Below, piece after piece: positions 26,767 through 35,993 of a DNA stretch of 64,000 nucleotides. The stretch lies in the NCBI RefSeq assembly GCF_023016115.1, contig NZ_JALKBH010000002.1, forward strand, positions 706,624 to 770,623, read 5' to 3'. Numbering within the stretch: the first letter of the stretch is position 1; every line of letters begins with the position of its first letter. The DNA comes from Alcanivorax sp. S6407. Its GTDB lineage: Bacteria > Pseudomonadota > Gammaproteobacteria > Pseudomonadales > Alcanivoracaceae. The translations under genes and the position numbers were made by a program. Below the pieces are notes generated by a model, which did no database searches, was not told the origin of the DNA, and was given only the letters and a program-made list of their open reading frames with translations.

Positions 26767-27294
26767 CTACCGACCCACCAACCGTCTCGCCTGCCAATAC
26801 CGCTTCCGCCAATACGGATTCCCCAACGATGACTGCATAACGCCATTACTCACCGAGGCATGCAGAAACGCCTCGTCGCCCAGATAAATTCCCACATGCC
26901 GATTACCGCGGGCGAGGCGGAAGAACACCAGGTCGCCTACGGCCAGTTGGTTGCGGGCGACGTGTTCGCCTTCTTTTAATAATTCTGCCGTGGTGCGGGG
27001 CACTTGCATGTTTAGTTGCGAGAGGAAAGTAAGGTAGACGAATCCGGAGCAGTCCACGCCTTTGGTGCTGAGGCCGCCGTAGCGGTAGGGGACGCCTTGC
27101 CAGTCTTCTTTTTGGGCGAGGAGGCTGTTGAGGAGGAGGTTGTCGGAGGTGAGAAGTTCGGCGGTGGTGTTGTCGTCGTTTGGGGGTTGGGATTCCTGGA
27201 TGGGGGGTGCGGGTTTTGTGGCGCAGGCGCTTAACGCAATGCAGAGGAGCATCGCTGCGGCATGCTTTGAGTGGAAGAACGGTTTAAAGGGCAT
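26767..27294 (-). CDS. NlpC/P60 family lipoprotein peptidase
   Basis: 175 residues from ATG 27294. Lipobox LSAC (Cys24), a short linker, then an NlpC/P60 domain with Cys82 (GVDCSGFVYLTF), His133 (RGNRHVGIYLGD) and His145 (FLHAS). Predicted outer-membrane-anchored endopeptidase acting on peptidoglycan stem peptides (Spr/MepS group). The longer frame to 27372 starts in heptamer sequence and is rejected. Confidence 0.9.
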   Translation of the reverse strand: MPFKPFFHSKHAAAMLLCIALSACATKPAPPIQESQPPNDDNTTAELLTSDNLLLNSLLAQKEDWQGVPYRYGGLSTKGVDCSGFVYLTFLSQLNMQVPRTTAELLKEGEHVARNQLAVGDLVFFRLARGNRHVGIYLGDEAFLHASVSNGVMQSSLGNPYWRKRYWQARRLVGR

Positions 27295-27355
27295 GGGGAG
27301 TTGGTGATTGCTGACTTGTTGTGTCTGGCAACAATCGACGGGGATGGTTCCGAGA

Positions 27356-27513
27356 GTAGCTGCAAGCCTCAAGCTACAAGCTGCAACACGGGGCCCATGG
27401 CATCGCCAACGATCTACCCGCCCAGCTCCGCGCTGAAGCGCTCATAAAAAAGACCGCACCTGAGAAGCTGCGGTCTTTTGTAGCTTGTAGCTTGAGGCTT
27501 GAAGCTTGCAGCT
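27356..27513. repeat. Paired GTAGCTT-word arrays around a hairpin (rpe/nlpC gap)
   Basis: Left array 27356-27391 (CAAGCCTCAAGCTACAAGC), hairpin 27448-27479, right array 27480-27513 (TAGCTTGTAGCTTGAGGCTT). The TAG stop of rpe (27512-27514) is contributed by the right array. Minimal version of the nested element, without REP. Confidence 0.8.
27448..27479 (-). terminator. Rho-independent terminator of rpe
   Basis: AAAAGACCGCA ... TGCGGTCTTTT, 11-bp stem, 10-base loop, with further A residues at left giving a T-tract on the minus strand. The symmetrical stem could work in both directions. Confidence 0.8.
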
Positions 27514-28189
27514 ATTTCGCCTGGGCGAGTTCTTCGCGCATTTGCTGGATGACGGTGGCGTAGTCGTCTTTGCCGAAGATGGCAGAGCCGGCCACGAAGG
27601 TGTCGGCGCCGGCGGCGGCCACTTCGCGGATGTTCTTTTCAGAGACGCCGCCGTCCACTTCCAGGCGGATGTCGTAGCCGCTGGCGTCGATCATCTGGCG
27701 CACGGCGCGGGTCTTGTCGAGGGTGGACGGGATGAACTTCTGGCCACCAAAGCCGGGGTTCACGCTCATCAGCAGAATCATGTCCAGCTTGTCCATCACG
27801 TATTCCAGGCAGTCCGGGCGGGTGGCCGGGTTGAGCACCAGACCGGCTTTGCAGCCGTGGCTCTTGATCAGCTGCAGGGAGCGGTCCACGTGCTGGCTGG
27901 CTTCCGGGTGGAAGGTGATGTAGCTGGCACCGGCTTCGGCGAACATGCCGATCAGGTCGTCCACCGGGCTGACCATCAGGTGCACGTCGATGGGGGCGGT
28001 GATGCCGTGGTCGCGCAGGGCTTTGCACACCATGGGGCCGATGGTGAGGTTGGGCACGTAGTGGTTGTCCATCACGTCGAAGTGGATCACGTCTGCCCCG
28101 GCGGCCAGTACGTTATCGCACTCTTCGCCCAGACGAGCGAAGTTGGCGGCCAGAATGGAAGGGGCGATCAGGTAATCCTGCTTGGGCAT
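27512..28189 (-). CDS. rpe: Ribulose-phosphate 3-epimerase
   Basis: 225 residues from ATG 28189 (GAGGAA upstream). TIM barrel with [35 protein letters not shown] (metal His/Asp), [33 protein letters not shown] and [11 protein letters not shown], all in family order. Interconverts ribulose-5-phosphate and xylulose-5-phosphate. The upstream extension of the frame is array sequence and not coding. Confidence 0.97.
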   Translation of the reverse strand: MPKQDYLIAPSILAANFARLGEECDNVLAAGADVIHFDVMDNHYVPNLTIGPMVCKALRDHGITAPIDVHLMVSPVDDLIGMFAEAGASYITFHPEASQHVDRSLQLIKSHGCKAGLVLNPATRPDCLEYVMDKLDMILLMSVNPGFGGQKFIPSTLDKTRAVRQMIDASGYDIRLEVDGGVSEKNIREVAAAGADTFVAGSAIFGKDDYATVIQQMREELAQAK

Positions 28190-28210
28190 GAGTATTCCTC
28201 GGTAAAGCCA

Positions 28211-28332
28211 GTGGCGAGTGACGAGTTTCGAGTTGCGAAAGGCAAGATCAAAAGCGCCGGTTTGGCCTTTCGACACTCGTGACTCGCAACTCGTCACTTT
28301 CGATTCATCGCGGTGGAACCACCGCTCCTACA
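28211..28332. repeat. Paired CGAGTTT-word arrays and REP remnant (murU/rpe gap)
   Basis: Left array 28211-28241 (GCGAGTGACGAGTTTCGAGT), right array 28268-28302 (ACTCGTGACTCGCAACTCGT), then a partial REP-like tail (CGGTGGAACCACCGCTCCTA, about 28312-28332). Lies between the murU stop and the rpe start on the same strand. Confidence 0.75.
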
Positions 28333-28342
28333 AATTTTGTTC

Positions 28343-29008
28343 TCAGCGTTGGGTCAGTAGCCGATCCAGTTCGTCCAGACGTTCCGGAGTGCCGATGTCC
28401 CACCACTGGCCGGGGTGGTGCTCGCCGCTGGCGGCGTCTTCCGCCATAGCAGCACGCAGCAGCGGGGCCAGCTTGGCTTCGCCTTCCGGCAGCGCGGCAA
28501 ACAGGGCCGGATCAAAGCGGCCGATGCCAGCGTAGGTGTGTCTGGGCTCGGCATTATCGCGCAAGCGGCCCCCTTCTGTCAGATGGAAATCGCCCGTGGG
28601 GTGATGCTCGGGGTTATCCACCAGCACCAGATGGACCGGATCGGGACGCTCCGCCAGCAACGGCTGGAAATCGAAATCGGTCCAGATATCGCCGTTAACC
28701 AGCAGGAAGGGCTCATCCCCCAGCAGCGGCAGCGCGCGCTTGATGCCGCCCGCGGTTTCCAGCGGTGTGCCTTCGTGGGACCAGGCGATAGGAATGCCGT
28801 AGCGGCTGCCGTCGCCCAGGGCCTCGGCCAGCTTGTCGCCCAGCCAGCCACTGTTGATCACCAGCGATTCGATACCGGCATCGCGCAGTTTCTCGATGTG
28901 GTATTCGATCAGTGCCTTGCCCCCCGCCTGCAACAGCGGCTTGGGGGTGTGATCGGTGAGCGGCCTCATGCGTTTGCCGTAGCCGGCCGCCAGGATCATG
29001 GCCTTCAC
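28343..29008 (-). CDS. murU: N-acetylmuramate-1-phosphate uridylyltransferase MurU
   Basis: 221 residues from GTG 29008, which overlaps the amgK stop (GTGA); ATG 28999 is an alternative. Nucleotidyltransferase signature MILAAGYGKRMRPLT, with TPKPLLQAGGKALIEY, LVNGDIWTD (metal Asp) and WWDIGTPERL. Makes UDP-MurNAc from MurNAc-1-phosphate in the peptidoglycan recycling bypass that gives intrinsic fosfomycin tolerance in Pseudomonas (family knowledge). Coupled to amgK. Confidence 0.93.
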   Translation of the reverse strand: MKAMILAAGYGKRMRPLTDHTPKPLLQAGGKALIEYHIEKLRDAGIESLVINSGWLGDKLAEALGDGSRYGIPIAWSHEGTPLETAGGIKRALPLLGDEPFLLVNGDIWTDFDFQPLLAERPDPVHLVLVDNPEHHPTGDFHLTEGGRLRDNAEPRHTYAGIGRFDPALFAALPEGEAKLAPLLRAAMAEDAASGEHHPGQWWDIGTPERLDELDRLLTQR

Positions 29009-30003
29009 TCGTTGTCCTCGATCTGGTCCAGCACCCACTGCAGGTCGGATAGCTCCGGGCGACGGGCAATCACGGTACGCAGGTAGGCGAAGAAGCGAGG
29101 CACATCGCCCAGGTAAGCGGGCTTGCCATCGCGGTGACAGATGCGGGCAAAGATACCGATGACCTTGATGTGGCGTTGGGCGCCCATCAGGTCGCAATCA
29201 CGCAGGAAGTCATCGAAGGCGTCCGGCACCGGCAGGCCGGCGGTGAGGGCTTTCTGGTGGTACTGGCGCAGCCAGCCCTGCACGCGCTCATCCGGCCAGC
29301 TCAGGAAGGCATCCTTGAACAGACTGATCACGTCATAGGTGATCGGCCCGGCCACCGCATCCTGGAAGTCGATGACGCCCGGGTTGGGCTCGGAGACCAT
29401 CAGGTTGCGGGGCATGTAGTCGCGGTGTACGAACACCTTGGGCTGGGCCAGTGCCGCATCCATGAGCAGGTCGAACACCTTGTCCAGACGCTGGCGTAGC
29501 TCGCCAGTGATCACCATGTCGCGGTGGCGGAACAGGTACCACTGGGGGAACAGCTCCAGCTCACGCTGCAGCAAGGCCTCGTCGTATTCCGGCAGGCCTT
29601 CCGTACGGGTGTGCAGCTGCATGGTGATCAGGGTATCGATGGCGGCGGCGTACCAGTTGTCGGCATTGGTCTCATTGAGCGCCTTCAGCCAGGTCTGGGT
29701 GCCCATGTCCGACAGTAACAGGAAGCCCTGGGCCAGATCCTGCAGAAGGATATCGGGCACATGCACACCGGCGTCTTTCAGGCGCCCGGCCACATCAATA
29801 AAGGGACGGCAATCTTCCTGCTCCGGGGGAGCATCCATGGCCACCAGGGTCTGCCCGGCGTGTTCATAGCGAAAATAGCGGCGAAAACTGGCGTCGGCGG
29901 AGGCCGGCACGCCCTCAAGGGTAGCACCAAGGTGAGCGCTCACCCACTTGTCCAATGCCTGCTTACGCAGATCTACGTGAGAATTACTTTTATCAGGCTG
30001 CAT
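29005..30003 (-). CDS. amgK: Anomeric MurNAc/GlcNAc kinase AmgK
   Basis: 332 residues from ATG 30003 (AAGGAAGGCA just upstream). Aminoglycoside-phosphotransferase fold: DASFRRYFRY, VHRDYMPRNLMV (catalytic loop), GVIDFQDAVAGPITYDVISL (metal Asp). Phosphorylates the anomeric carbon of recovered amino sugars for MurU. Divergent from lptD with a 90-base gap, an arrangement usual in Pseudomonas-like genomes. Confidence 0.93.
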   Translation of the reverse strand: MQPDKSNSHVDLRKQALDKWVSAHLGATLEGVPASADASFRRYFRYEHAGQTLVAMDAPPEQEDCRPFIDVAGRLKDAGVHVPDILLQDLAQGFLLLSDMGTQTWLKALNETNADNWYAAAIDTLITMQLHTRTEGLPEYDEALLQRELELFPQWYLFRHRDMVITGELRQRLDKVFDLLMDAALAQPKVFVHRDYMPRNLMVSEPNPGVIDFQDAVAGPITYDVISLFKDAFLSWPDERVQGWLRQYHQKALTAGLPVPDAFDDFLRDCDLMGAQRHIKVIGIFARICHRDGKPAYLGDVPRFFAYLRTVIARRPELSDLQWVLDQIEDNE

Positions 30004-30093
30004 TGCCTTCCTTGTTCCATTACACTGCCGCATTTACAGCGCGGGTTACCCGCGACTGTGCAAAACGGCCTTTTTACCTGTTCTGAGCAGCTG

Positions 30094-32373
30094 ATGCCAC
30101 TGCCCACACAACGAATTCTATTTCCCGCCCTGCTGATGCTGGCCGGGGCCAGTGCCGCGGATAACGACCTGAATTGGGTAGACCGCGACGAAATGGCCAC
30201 GTTCCCGCCGGTGCAGCAACGCGTTGTGCCCGACTGGTGTGGCGGCATGTACTACAACCCCAGCGTGGGCCTGCCCGTGGAAGGCAGCGACACCGTAGTG
30301 ACCGCCGATCATTCATCTCTAACCCAGGACGGCCTGATCTCGCTGGATGGCGACGTCCTGATCGAGCAGCCCGGCCGCCGGATTACCACCGACAGCGCCC
30401 GGCTGGACCAGTCTACCGGGAAATACGAGCTGGAGAGTGGCATGCGCCTGGAAAGCGACCAGGCCACCTTTATTGCCGACAGCATGAGCGGCCAGACCCG
30501 CCGCCGGGAAGGCAGCCTGCAGGGGGTACGCTACTCCCTGTTCGATATTTCCTCCCGGGGCAGCGCCGACTACATCACCATCCAGGGCAATACCACCACC
30601 ATCACCAACGGCTCCTATACCACCTGTGCGCCGGGTTCCAATGGCTGGTCCCTGCATGGCAAGCGCATCTTCCTGGACCGCGACAAGGGTTGGGGCGAGG
30701 CGGAGAACGTGGTCCTCAAGGTGAAGAGCACCCCCGTGTTCTGGCTGCCCTGGATTACCTTCCCCATTGATGATCGCCGCAAGACCGGCCTGCTGTTCCC
30801 CACCATTGCCATCGGCGATGACAATGGTCTGGATATTTCCCAGCCGATCTACATCAACATCCATCCACAGATGGATGCCACCCTGGCACCGCGCTACATC
30901 GACGGCCGCGGCAGTGGTGTGGACACGGAATTCCGTTATCTGACGCCATTGGGCTCCGGTGACCTGAGCTACGGTATCCTGTTCAACGACCGCAAGTTCG
31001 ATGACGAGGACCGCCAGGTGGGCCGCTGGAACCACAACGGTAGCGTGGGTCGCTGGAATCTGAGTACCGATTTCAATTACGTGTCCGATGACTTCTACTT
31101 CAAGGATCTGGACACCGGCCTGGAAATCAGCTCCCAGACCCACCTGCCGCGGCTGGCGGAAGCCCGCTACTACGGCCGCACCTGGGACATGCTGGGGCGG
31201 ATGCAGTCCTGGCAGACCATCGACCCGACCCTGGCCGATGAAGACCTGCCCTACCGCCGTCTGCCACAGCTGCAGCTGTCCGGCGACCCGACCCTGATCG
31301 GCCCCCTGAAAGGACTGTGGCTGTCCGACTTTACCGCCTTCGAGCGCAGCAGCTCCGACGACAGCGGCAAGGCCACCGGCCTGCGCGGCCATGCCGCCCC
31401 GGCCCTGAGCCTGCGGCTGCAGAACAGCTGGAGCTATCTGGAGCCCCGCGGGCGGGTGTACCACACCCGTTACCAGCTCGATAACGTGGACGCCACCGAT
31501 GACGATATGCCAGAGATGACCACCTGGGGCGCCAGTGTGGATTCCGGGCTGATCTTCGAGCGCCCCAGCAACTGGTTTGGCACCAGCTACACCCAGACCC
31601 TGGAACCGCGCCTGTTCTTCAACAAGGTGGCCTATGAAGACCAGAGCACCCTGCCGAACTTCGACAGCAGGGACCTGACCTTCTCCTACAACACCCTGTT
31701 CCGGGAAAACCGTTTTATCGGTTATGACCGTATCGGCGACGAGGAAAAGCTGGCGCTGGGTCTGACCAGCCGCTTCCTGCATGATGCCTCCGGCCGCGAG
31801 CAGCTGCGCCTGCGCATGGCCCAGGGCTTCTACTTCGACGATCGCAAGGTGATCACCGACGAGCCCCTGGAAGACCCCACCGACGACCAGACCCCGCTGG
31901 TGGGCGACGCGCGATGGAACTTTGCCAGCGATTGGTACCTCTACACAGAAGCACAGTGGGATCTGGAAGCCAACGAGCGTGAGCGCTCCAACTTCCAGAT
32001 TGGCTACAACGACCGCGAGCGGCGGGTATTCAATGTGGGCTACCACGACCGCCCCGCCGACGACATCCAGGAATCGGAAATCAGCGCCATCTTGCCGGTG
32101 CACCGCCACTGGCGTGTGGTCGGCCGCTGGATGTATGACCTGGAAAACAAACGCACACTGGAAACCATGGCAGGTGCCGAATACCGCAACTGCTGCTGGA
32201 AGCTGCGTCTGCTCAGCCAGCGTGAGCTCACCGATGAAGACGGTGACGGCGATCTGGAAGGCGACAGCACGATCTGGTTCCAGATTCAGATGATTGGCCT
32301 GGGTGGCTTTGGCGGGCAGGTGGATTCCCTGCTGGAACGCAGCATCCCGGGATACAGGAGAGAGTATGAATAA
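30094..32373 (+). CDS. lptD: LPS-assembly protein LptD
   Basis: 759 residues from ATG 30094: signal peptide (about 1-21), N-terminal beta-jellyroll, then a beta-barrel. The four disulfide cysteines expected from E. coli are visible: Cys49 (PDWCGGMYY), Cys178 (SYTTCAPGS) and the adjacent Cys700-Cys701 (YRNCCWKLRLLSQ). With LptE it inserts LPS in the outer membrane outer leaflet. First gene of lptD-surA-pdxA-rsmA-apaG-apaH; SurA chaperones LptD itself. Confidence 0.96.
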   Translation: MPLPTQRILFPALLMLAGASAADNDLNWVDRDEMATFPPVQQRVVPDWCGGMYYNPSVGLPVEGSDTVVTADHSSLTQDGLISLDGDVLIEQPGRRITTDSARLDQSTGKYELESGMRLESDQATFIADSMSGQTRRREGSLQGVRYSLFDISSRGSADYITIQGNTTTITNGSYTTCAPGSNGWSLHGKRIFLDRDKGWGEAENVVLKVKSTPVFWLPWITFPIDDRRKTGLLFPTIAIGDDNGLDISQPIYINIHPQMDATLAPRYIDGRGSGVDTEFRYLTPLGSGDLSYGILFNDRKFDDEDRQVGRWNHNGSVGRWNLSTDFNYVSDDFYFKDLDTGLEISSQTHLPRLAEARYYGRTWDMLGRMQSWQTIDPTLADEDLPYRRLPQLQLSGDPTLIGPLKGLWLSDFTAFERSSSDDSGKATGLRGHAAPALSLRLQNSWSYLEPRGRVYHTRYQLDNVDATDDDMPEMTTWGASVDSGLIFERPSNWFGTSYTQTLEPRLFFNKVAYEDQSTLPNFDSRDLTFSYNTLFRENRFIGYDRIGDEEKLALGLTSRFLHDASGREQLRLRMAQGFYFDDRKVITDEPLEDPTDDQTPLVGDARWNFASDWYLYTEAQWDLEANERERSNFQIGYNDRERRVFNVGYHDRPADDIQESEISAILPVHRHWRVVGRWMYDLENKRTLETMAGAEYRNCCWKLRLLSQRELTDEDGDGDLEGDSTIWFQIQMIGLGGFGGQVDSLLERSIPGYRREYE

Positions 32374-33688
32374 CGGAACGCTGCACGCTTCACGCAGCAC
32401 GCAACACGCACGCCCCCTGCGGGGACTGTTGATGATTGCTGCCCTGTGCCTGCCGCTGCTGGGCCAGGCCAAGGTGGAGATGCTGGACCGGATTGTGGCG
32501 GTGGTGAATGATGGCGCCATCATGGCCAGTGAGCTGGATGAGCGCATCAACCTGATTGCCATGCAGTTCCAGGAAAACGGCCAGCCGCTGCCGCCGCCGG
32601 CGATCATGCGTGAGCAGGTGCTGGATCGCATGATTCTGGAGCGGGTGCAGCTGCAGCTGGCCGACCGCGCCGGCATCAAGGTGGACGAAGCCTCTCTCAA
32701 CCAGGCCATGGCCGGCATTGCCCGTCAGAACAACATGACCCTGGAAGATTTCGCTGCCGCCCTGCAACAGGACGGCTATAACTGGCCCCAGTTCCGCGAG
32801 CAGATCCGCGAGGACATGATCATTTCCCGTCTGCAGCAGCGCACTGTGGCCTCACGTATCCGCGTGACCGACCGCGAAGTGGACCGTTTTCTGGAATCGG
32901 AGATGGGCAAGAAGATGTTCGAGGAGGATTTCCACCTCGGCCATATCCTGGTGCGGCTGCCCTCCGGCGCCACCCCGGAAGACGTGCAAGCTGCCACCAG
33001 CAAGGTTGAAGACATCGCGCAGCGGCTCAAGCAGGGTGAAGACTTTGCCCAGCTGGCGGTATCCAATTCCGACGGCCCCAAGGCACTGGAAGGCGGCGAT
33101 CTGGGCTGGCGCCCGGCCGAGCAGTGGCCTTCACTGTTTGCCGAAGCCGCCCTGGGCATGGAGAAAGGGGAAGTGTCTGCCCCGATCCGCTCCGGGGCGG
33201 GCTTTCACCTCCTGAAGATGCTTGATCGCCGTGGTGGCGCCGAGAAGGTCGTCACCCAGTACCAGGTGCGCCATATCCTCATCAAGACCGACGCCCTGAC
33301 CAACAGCGAGCAGGCCCGGGAGCAGGCCAGCCGCCTGCATGACCGCATTGCCAACGGGGCAGAATTTGCCACTGTTGCGGCGGAATACTCGGACGATCCT
33401 GGCAGCGCCCGCAATGGCGGCGAACTGGGCTGGGTCAGCCTGGGCGAAATGGTGCCGGAATTCGAACAGATGATGCTGAACACCCCACAGGGTGAGCTGT
33501 CCCCGGTGTTCGAAACCCAGTTTGGCTGGCATTTCCTGCGCCTGGACGCCGTACGCGATGCCGACATGAGCGAGGAATTCCGCCGTATGCAGGCCACCCA
33601 GGCCCTGCAGAAACGCCGTTTTGAGGAAGAGCTGGAAACCTGGGTGCAGGAGCAGCGCAGCGAATCCTATGTGGATGTGAGATTATGA
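32366..33688 (+). CDS. surA: Periplasmic peptidyl-prolyl isomerase chaperone SurA
   Basis: 440 residues from ATG 32366, overlapping the lptD stop by 8 bases with AGGAGAG in lptD. N-terminal SurA domain (LDRIVAVVNDGAIMASELDE), two parvulin domains (FHLGHILVRLPSG... and QYQVRHILIKTD...) and a C-terminal helix. Odd point: residues about 5-16 (TLHASRSTQHAR) before the hydrophobic signal core are translated from a heptamer array. ATG 32432 would leave a signal peptide without a basic n-region. Confidence 0.95.
   Translation: MNNGTLHASRSTQHARPLRGLLMIAALCLPLLGQAKVEMLDRIVAVVNDGAIMASELDERINLIAMQFQENGQPLPPPAIMREQVLDRMILERVQLQLADRAGIKVDEASLNQAMAGIARQNNMTLEDFAAALQQDGYNWPQFREQIREDMIISRLQQRTVASRIRVTDREVDRFLESEMGKKMFEEDFHLGHILVRLPSGATPEDVQAATSKVEDIAQRLKQGEDFAQLAVSNSDGPKALEGGDLGWRPAEQWPSLFAEAALGMEKGEVSAPIRSGAGFHLLKMLDRRGGAEKVVTQYQVRHILIKTDALTNSEQAREQASRLHDRIANGAEFATVAAEYSDDPGSARNGGELGWVSLGEMVPEFEQMMLNTPQGELSPVFETQFGWHFLRLDAVRDADMSEEFRRMQATQALQKRRFEEELETWVQEQRSESYVDVRL
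32378..32412. repeat. Heptamer array (GCAACAC word) inside the surA reading frame
   Basis: GCTGCACGCTTCACGCAGCA then CGCAACACGCACG, 7-bp period. It codes for the n-region of the SurA signal peptide if translation starts at 32366. A direct copy of the same word lies just after surA (33690-33721). Confidence 0.75.
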
Positions 33689-33689
33689 C

Positions 33690-33721
33690 GCTGGCACGCA
33701 GCACGCAACACGCAACACGCG
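33690..33721. repeat. Heptamer array (GCAACAC word) filling the surA-pdxA gap
   Basis: GGCACGCAGCACGCAACACG then CAACACGC: four units with 7-bp period make up nearly the whole 38-base gap. It leaves almost no room for a pdxA ribosome-binding site (only GGGTAA). Confidence 0.8.
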
Positions 33722-33726
33722 GGTAA

Positions 33727-34728
33727 ATGGCCATGCCTTCCCCTGTTGCCGTTACCTGTGGTGACCCTGCCGGTATTGGGCCGGATCTGGCGCTGGCGTT
33801 GCCGGCGCTGTTTCCCGGCAAGCCACTGGTGGTGATTGGCGACCGTGAGGTGCTGGAGCAGCGTGCTCACCAGCTTGGCATGACGCCACGGCTGTGGGAC
33901 TGGCAGCCCGGCGAGCCCGCCATTCGCGATCCACTGACCCCGGATTTCGTCTCCGTGTGGCATACCCCTGCCGGCGCGGCGGTAACTGCCGGGCAAGCGG
34001 ATCCGGCCACCGCATCCGGCACCATCGAGATGCTCACCCGGGCCGCCCGGGGCTGCATGGATGGCACCTTTTCCGCCATGGTTACCGCACCGGTGGCCAA
34101 GAACATCATTTGCGATGGCGGCTACCCGGACTTCACCGGGCATACCGAATTTCTCGCCGAGCAGGCCGGCGTTGACCGGGTGGTAATGATGCTCACCGCC
34201 AGGGAATTGCGGGTAGCCCTGGCCACCACCCACCTGCCCTTGAGCCAGGTGCCGGCAGCCATCACCCCTGACAGCCTCATTCGCACCCTTACCATTCTCC
34301 GCGACGACCTGGTAGACAAGTACCGCATTTCGGTGCCGCGCATCATGGTGCTGGGACTCAACCCCCACGCTGGCGAAGGCGGTCATCTGGGCCGGGAAGA
34401 GTTGGATGTGATCATTCCCACCCTGCAACAATTGCGGGATCAGGGCTTTGATATCACCGGCCCGCTCCCCGCCGACACTGCCTTCCAGCCCCATTTGCTG
34501 GAACAACATGATGCGGTGCTGGCCATGTACCATGACCAGGGGCTCCCTGTGCTCAAGTACGCCGGCTTTGGCGAGGCCATCAATATCACCCTGGGGCTGC
34601 CCTTTATCCGCACCTCCGTGGATCACGGCACCGCCTTTGAGCTGGCTGGCACCGGCAAGGCCAAGTCCGGCAGCCTGGTGGCCGCCACCCGGCTGGCACT
34701 GAATCTGGCCGCCCTTGAGGACGCATGA
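33727..34728 (+). CDS. pdxA: 4-hydroxythreonine-4-phosphate dehydrogenase PdxA
   Basis: 333 residues (331 if ATG 33733 is used). NAD-dependent step of the DXP-dependent pyridoxal phosphate pathway. Motifs: VTCGDPAGIGPDLAL, VTAPVAKN, FTGHTEFLAE (metal His), LGLNPHAGEGGHLGREE (metal His), MYHDQGLPVLKY and LPFIRTSVDHGTAFELAGTG (two stretches). Stop overlaps the rsmA Shine-Dalgarno region. Confidence 0.96.
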   Translation: MAMPSPVAVTCGDPAGIGPDLALALPALFPGKPLVVIGDREVLEQRAHQLGMTPRLWDWQPGEPAIRDPLTPDFVSVWHTPAGAAVTAGQADPATASGTIEMLTRAARGCMDGTFSAMVTAPVAKNIICDGGYPDFTGHTEFLAEQAGVDRVVMMLTARELRVALATTHLPLSQVPAAITPDSLIRTLTILRDDLVDKYRISVPRIMVLGLNPHAGEGGHLGREELDVIIPTLQQLRDQGFDITGPLPADTAFQPHLLEQHDAVLAMYHDQGLPVLKYAGFGEAINITLGLPFIRTSVDHGTAFELAGTGKAKSGSLVAATRLALNLAALEDA

Positions 34729-34729
34729 C

Positions 34730-35527
34730 ATGACAGAACACCGCACCCGCAAACGCTTTGGCCAGCATTTCCTGCATGACCGCAACCTGGTCGACCGCAT
34801 GATCCGCACGCTGGGCCTGCAGCAGGGTGACACCCTGGTGGAAATCGGCCCCGGCCGTGGCGCCCTGACTTACCCGCTGCTGGAAGAGATTCCGCACCTG
34901 CACGTGGTGGAACTGGACCGCGACCTGATCGCGCTGCTGCGCCAGGAAAACACCCCTGACCGGCTGACCATTCACGAGTCCGACGCCCTGAAGTTTGATT
35001 TCCGCACCCTCAAGCCGTCAGACAAGCCGCTGCGGGTGATCGGCAATCTGCCCTATAACATTTCCACCCCGCTGATCTTCCACCTGCTCGACCAGTCAGA
35101 TGCCATCAGCGACATGACCTTCATGCTGCAGAAGGAAGTGGTGGATCGCCTTACCGCCAGCCCCGGCACCCGGGACTGGGGACGTCTGTCGATCATGGTC
35201 CAGTACCACTGCCAGGCGGATTACCTGTTCTTCGTGCCCCCGGGGGCCTTCAGCCCGCCGCCCAAGGTGGATTCCGCCGTGGTGCGCCTGATTCCCCATG
35301 CCTCCCCGCCCCACCCGGCGGAGGACGAAGATCACCTGCGCCGCCTGGTGGCCCAGGCCTTCACCCAGCGACGCAAGGCGATCCGCAATAGTTTAAAATC
35401 CTTTGTGACTCTGGAGCAGTTCGAGCAGGCCGGCATTGATGCCGGATTACGCCCGGACCAGCTCAGCGTGGCGGACTACGTGGCCCTGGCCAACATCAGC
35501 CGCCCCGACACCGACACTTCATCCTGA
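34730..35527 (+). CDS. rsmA: 16S rRNA dimethyladenosine transferase RsmA (KsgA)
   Basis: 265 residues from ATG 34730, one base after the pdxA stop. SAM-dependent Rossmann fold: RKRFGQHFLHDRNLVDRMI, VEIGPGRGALT (SAM site), ELDRDLIALL, NLPYNISTPL (catalytic NLPY), and C-terminal QAFTQRRKAIRNSLK. Dimethylates the two adenosines in helix 45 of 16S rRNA during 30S maturation. Confidence 0.97.
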   Translation: MTEHRTRKRFGQHFLHDRNLVDRMIRTLGLQQGDTLVEIGPGRGALTYPLLEEIPHLHVVELDRDLIALLRQENTPDRLTIHESDALKFDFRTLKPSDKPLRVIGNLPYNISTPLIFHLLDQSDAISDMTFMLQKEVVDRLTASPGTRDWGRLSIMVQYHCQADYLFFVPPGAFSPPPKVDSAVVRLIPHASPPHPAEDEDHLRRLVAQAFTQRRKAIRNSLKSFVTLEQFEQAGIDAGLRPDQLSVADYVALANISRPDTDTSS

Positions 35528-35546
35528 AGCAGGAGATTTCCCAGCC

Positions 35547-35933
35547 ATGACCACTCCCGACCCACACCACAATATCCGGGTCACCGTGGCCACCGAATAC
35601 CTTGCCAATCAAAGCGATCCGGCAAGTGATCGCTGGGTGTTTGCCTACCACATCACCATCCGTAACGAGGGCAGTGTCAGCGCCCGCCTGCTCACCCGCC
35701 ACTGGGTCATCACCGATGGCAAGGAGCGGGTGCAGGAGGTACACGGCGAAGGCGTCATCGGCGAGCAGCCGCACATTGCCCCGGGCCAGAGCTTCGAGTA
35801 CACCAGCGGCGCCATTCTGGAAACCGAAGTGGGCAGTATGCGCGGCAGTTACCAGATGATCGGCGAAGATGGCATACACTTTGATGCCGAAATCCCCACC
35901 TTCACCCTCGCGGTACCGCATGCATTGCATTGA
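35547..35933 (+). CDS. apaG: ApaG (Co2+/Mg2+ efflux-associated) protein
   Basis: 128-residue fibronectin III-like fold from ATG 35547 (AGGAG 12 bases upstream). Motifs: VFAYHITIRNEG, LLTRHWVITDG, GEGVIGEQPHIAPGQSFEYT and a GSMRGSYQM stretch are conserved. Molecular role remains poorly defined. Between rsmA and apaH as in E. coli. Confidence 0.94.
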   Translation: MTTPDPHHNIRVTVATEYLANQSDPASDRWVFAYHITIRNEGSVSARLLTRHWVITDGKERVQEVHGEGVIGEQPHIAPGQSFEYTSGAILETEVGSMRGSYQMIGEDGIHFDAEIPTFTLAVPHALH

Positions 35934-35937
35934 TAAC

Positions 35938-35970
35938 GCTGGACGCCTGATGCCTGATGCTCGACGCCTG
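35938..35970. repeat. Heptamer array (GACGCCT word) between apaG and apaH
   Basis: GGACGCCTGATGCCTGATGC then TCGACGCCTGG: four units, 7-bp period, in the left orientation. No inverse partner before apaH. Confidence 0.75.
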
Positions 35971-35993
35971 GCCGTGCCCGCTGGAGCGCTAGA

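Noticed and set aside
30319-32718. 799-codon open frame on the minus strand opposite lptD and surA
   Set aside because: Antisense shadow of two well-supported genes; composition is rich in Gly, Ala, Val and His as expected for a shadow frame.
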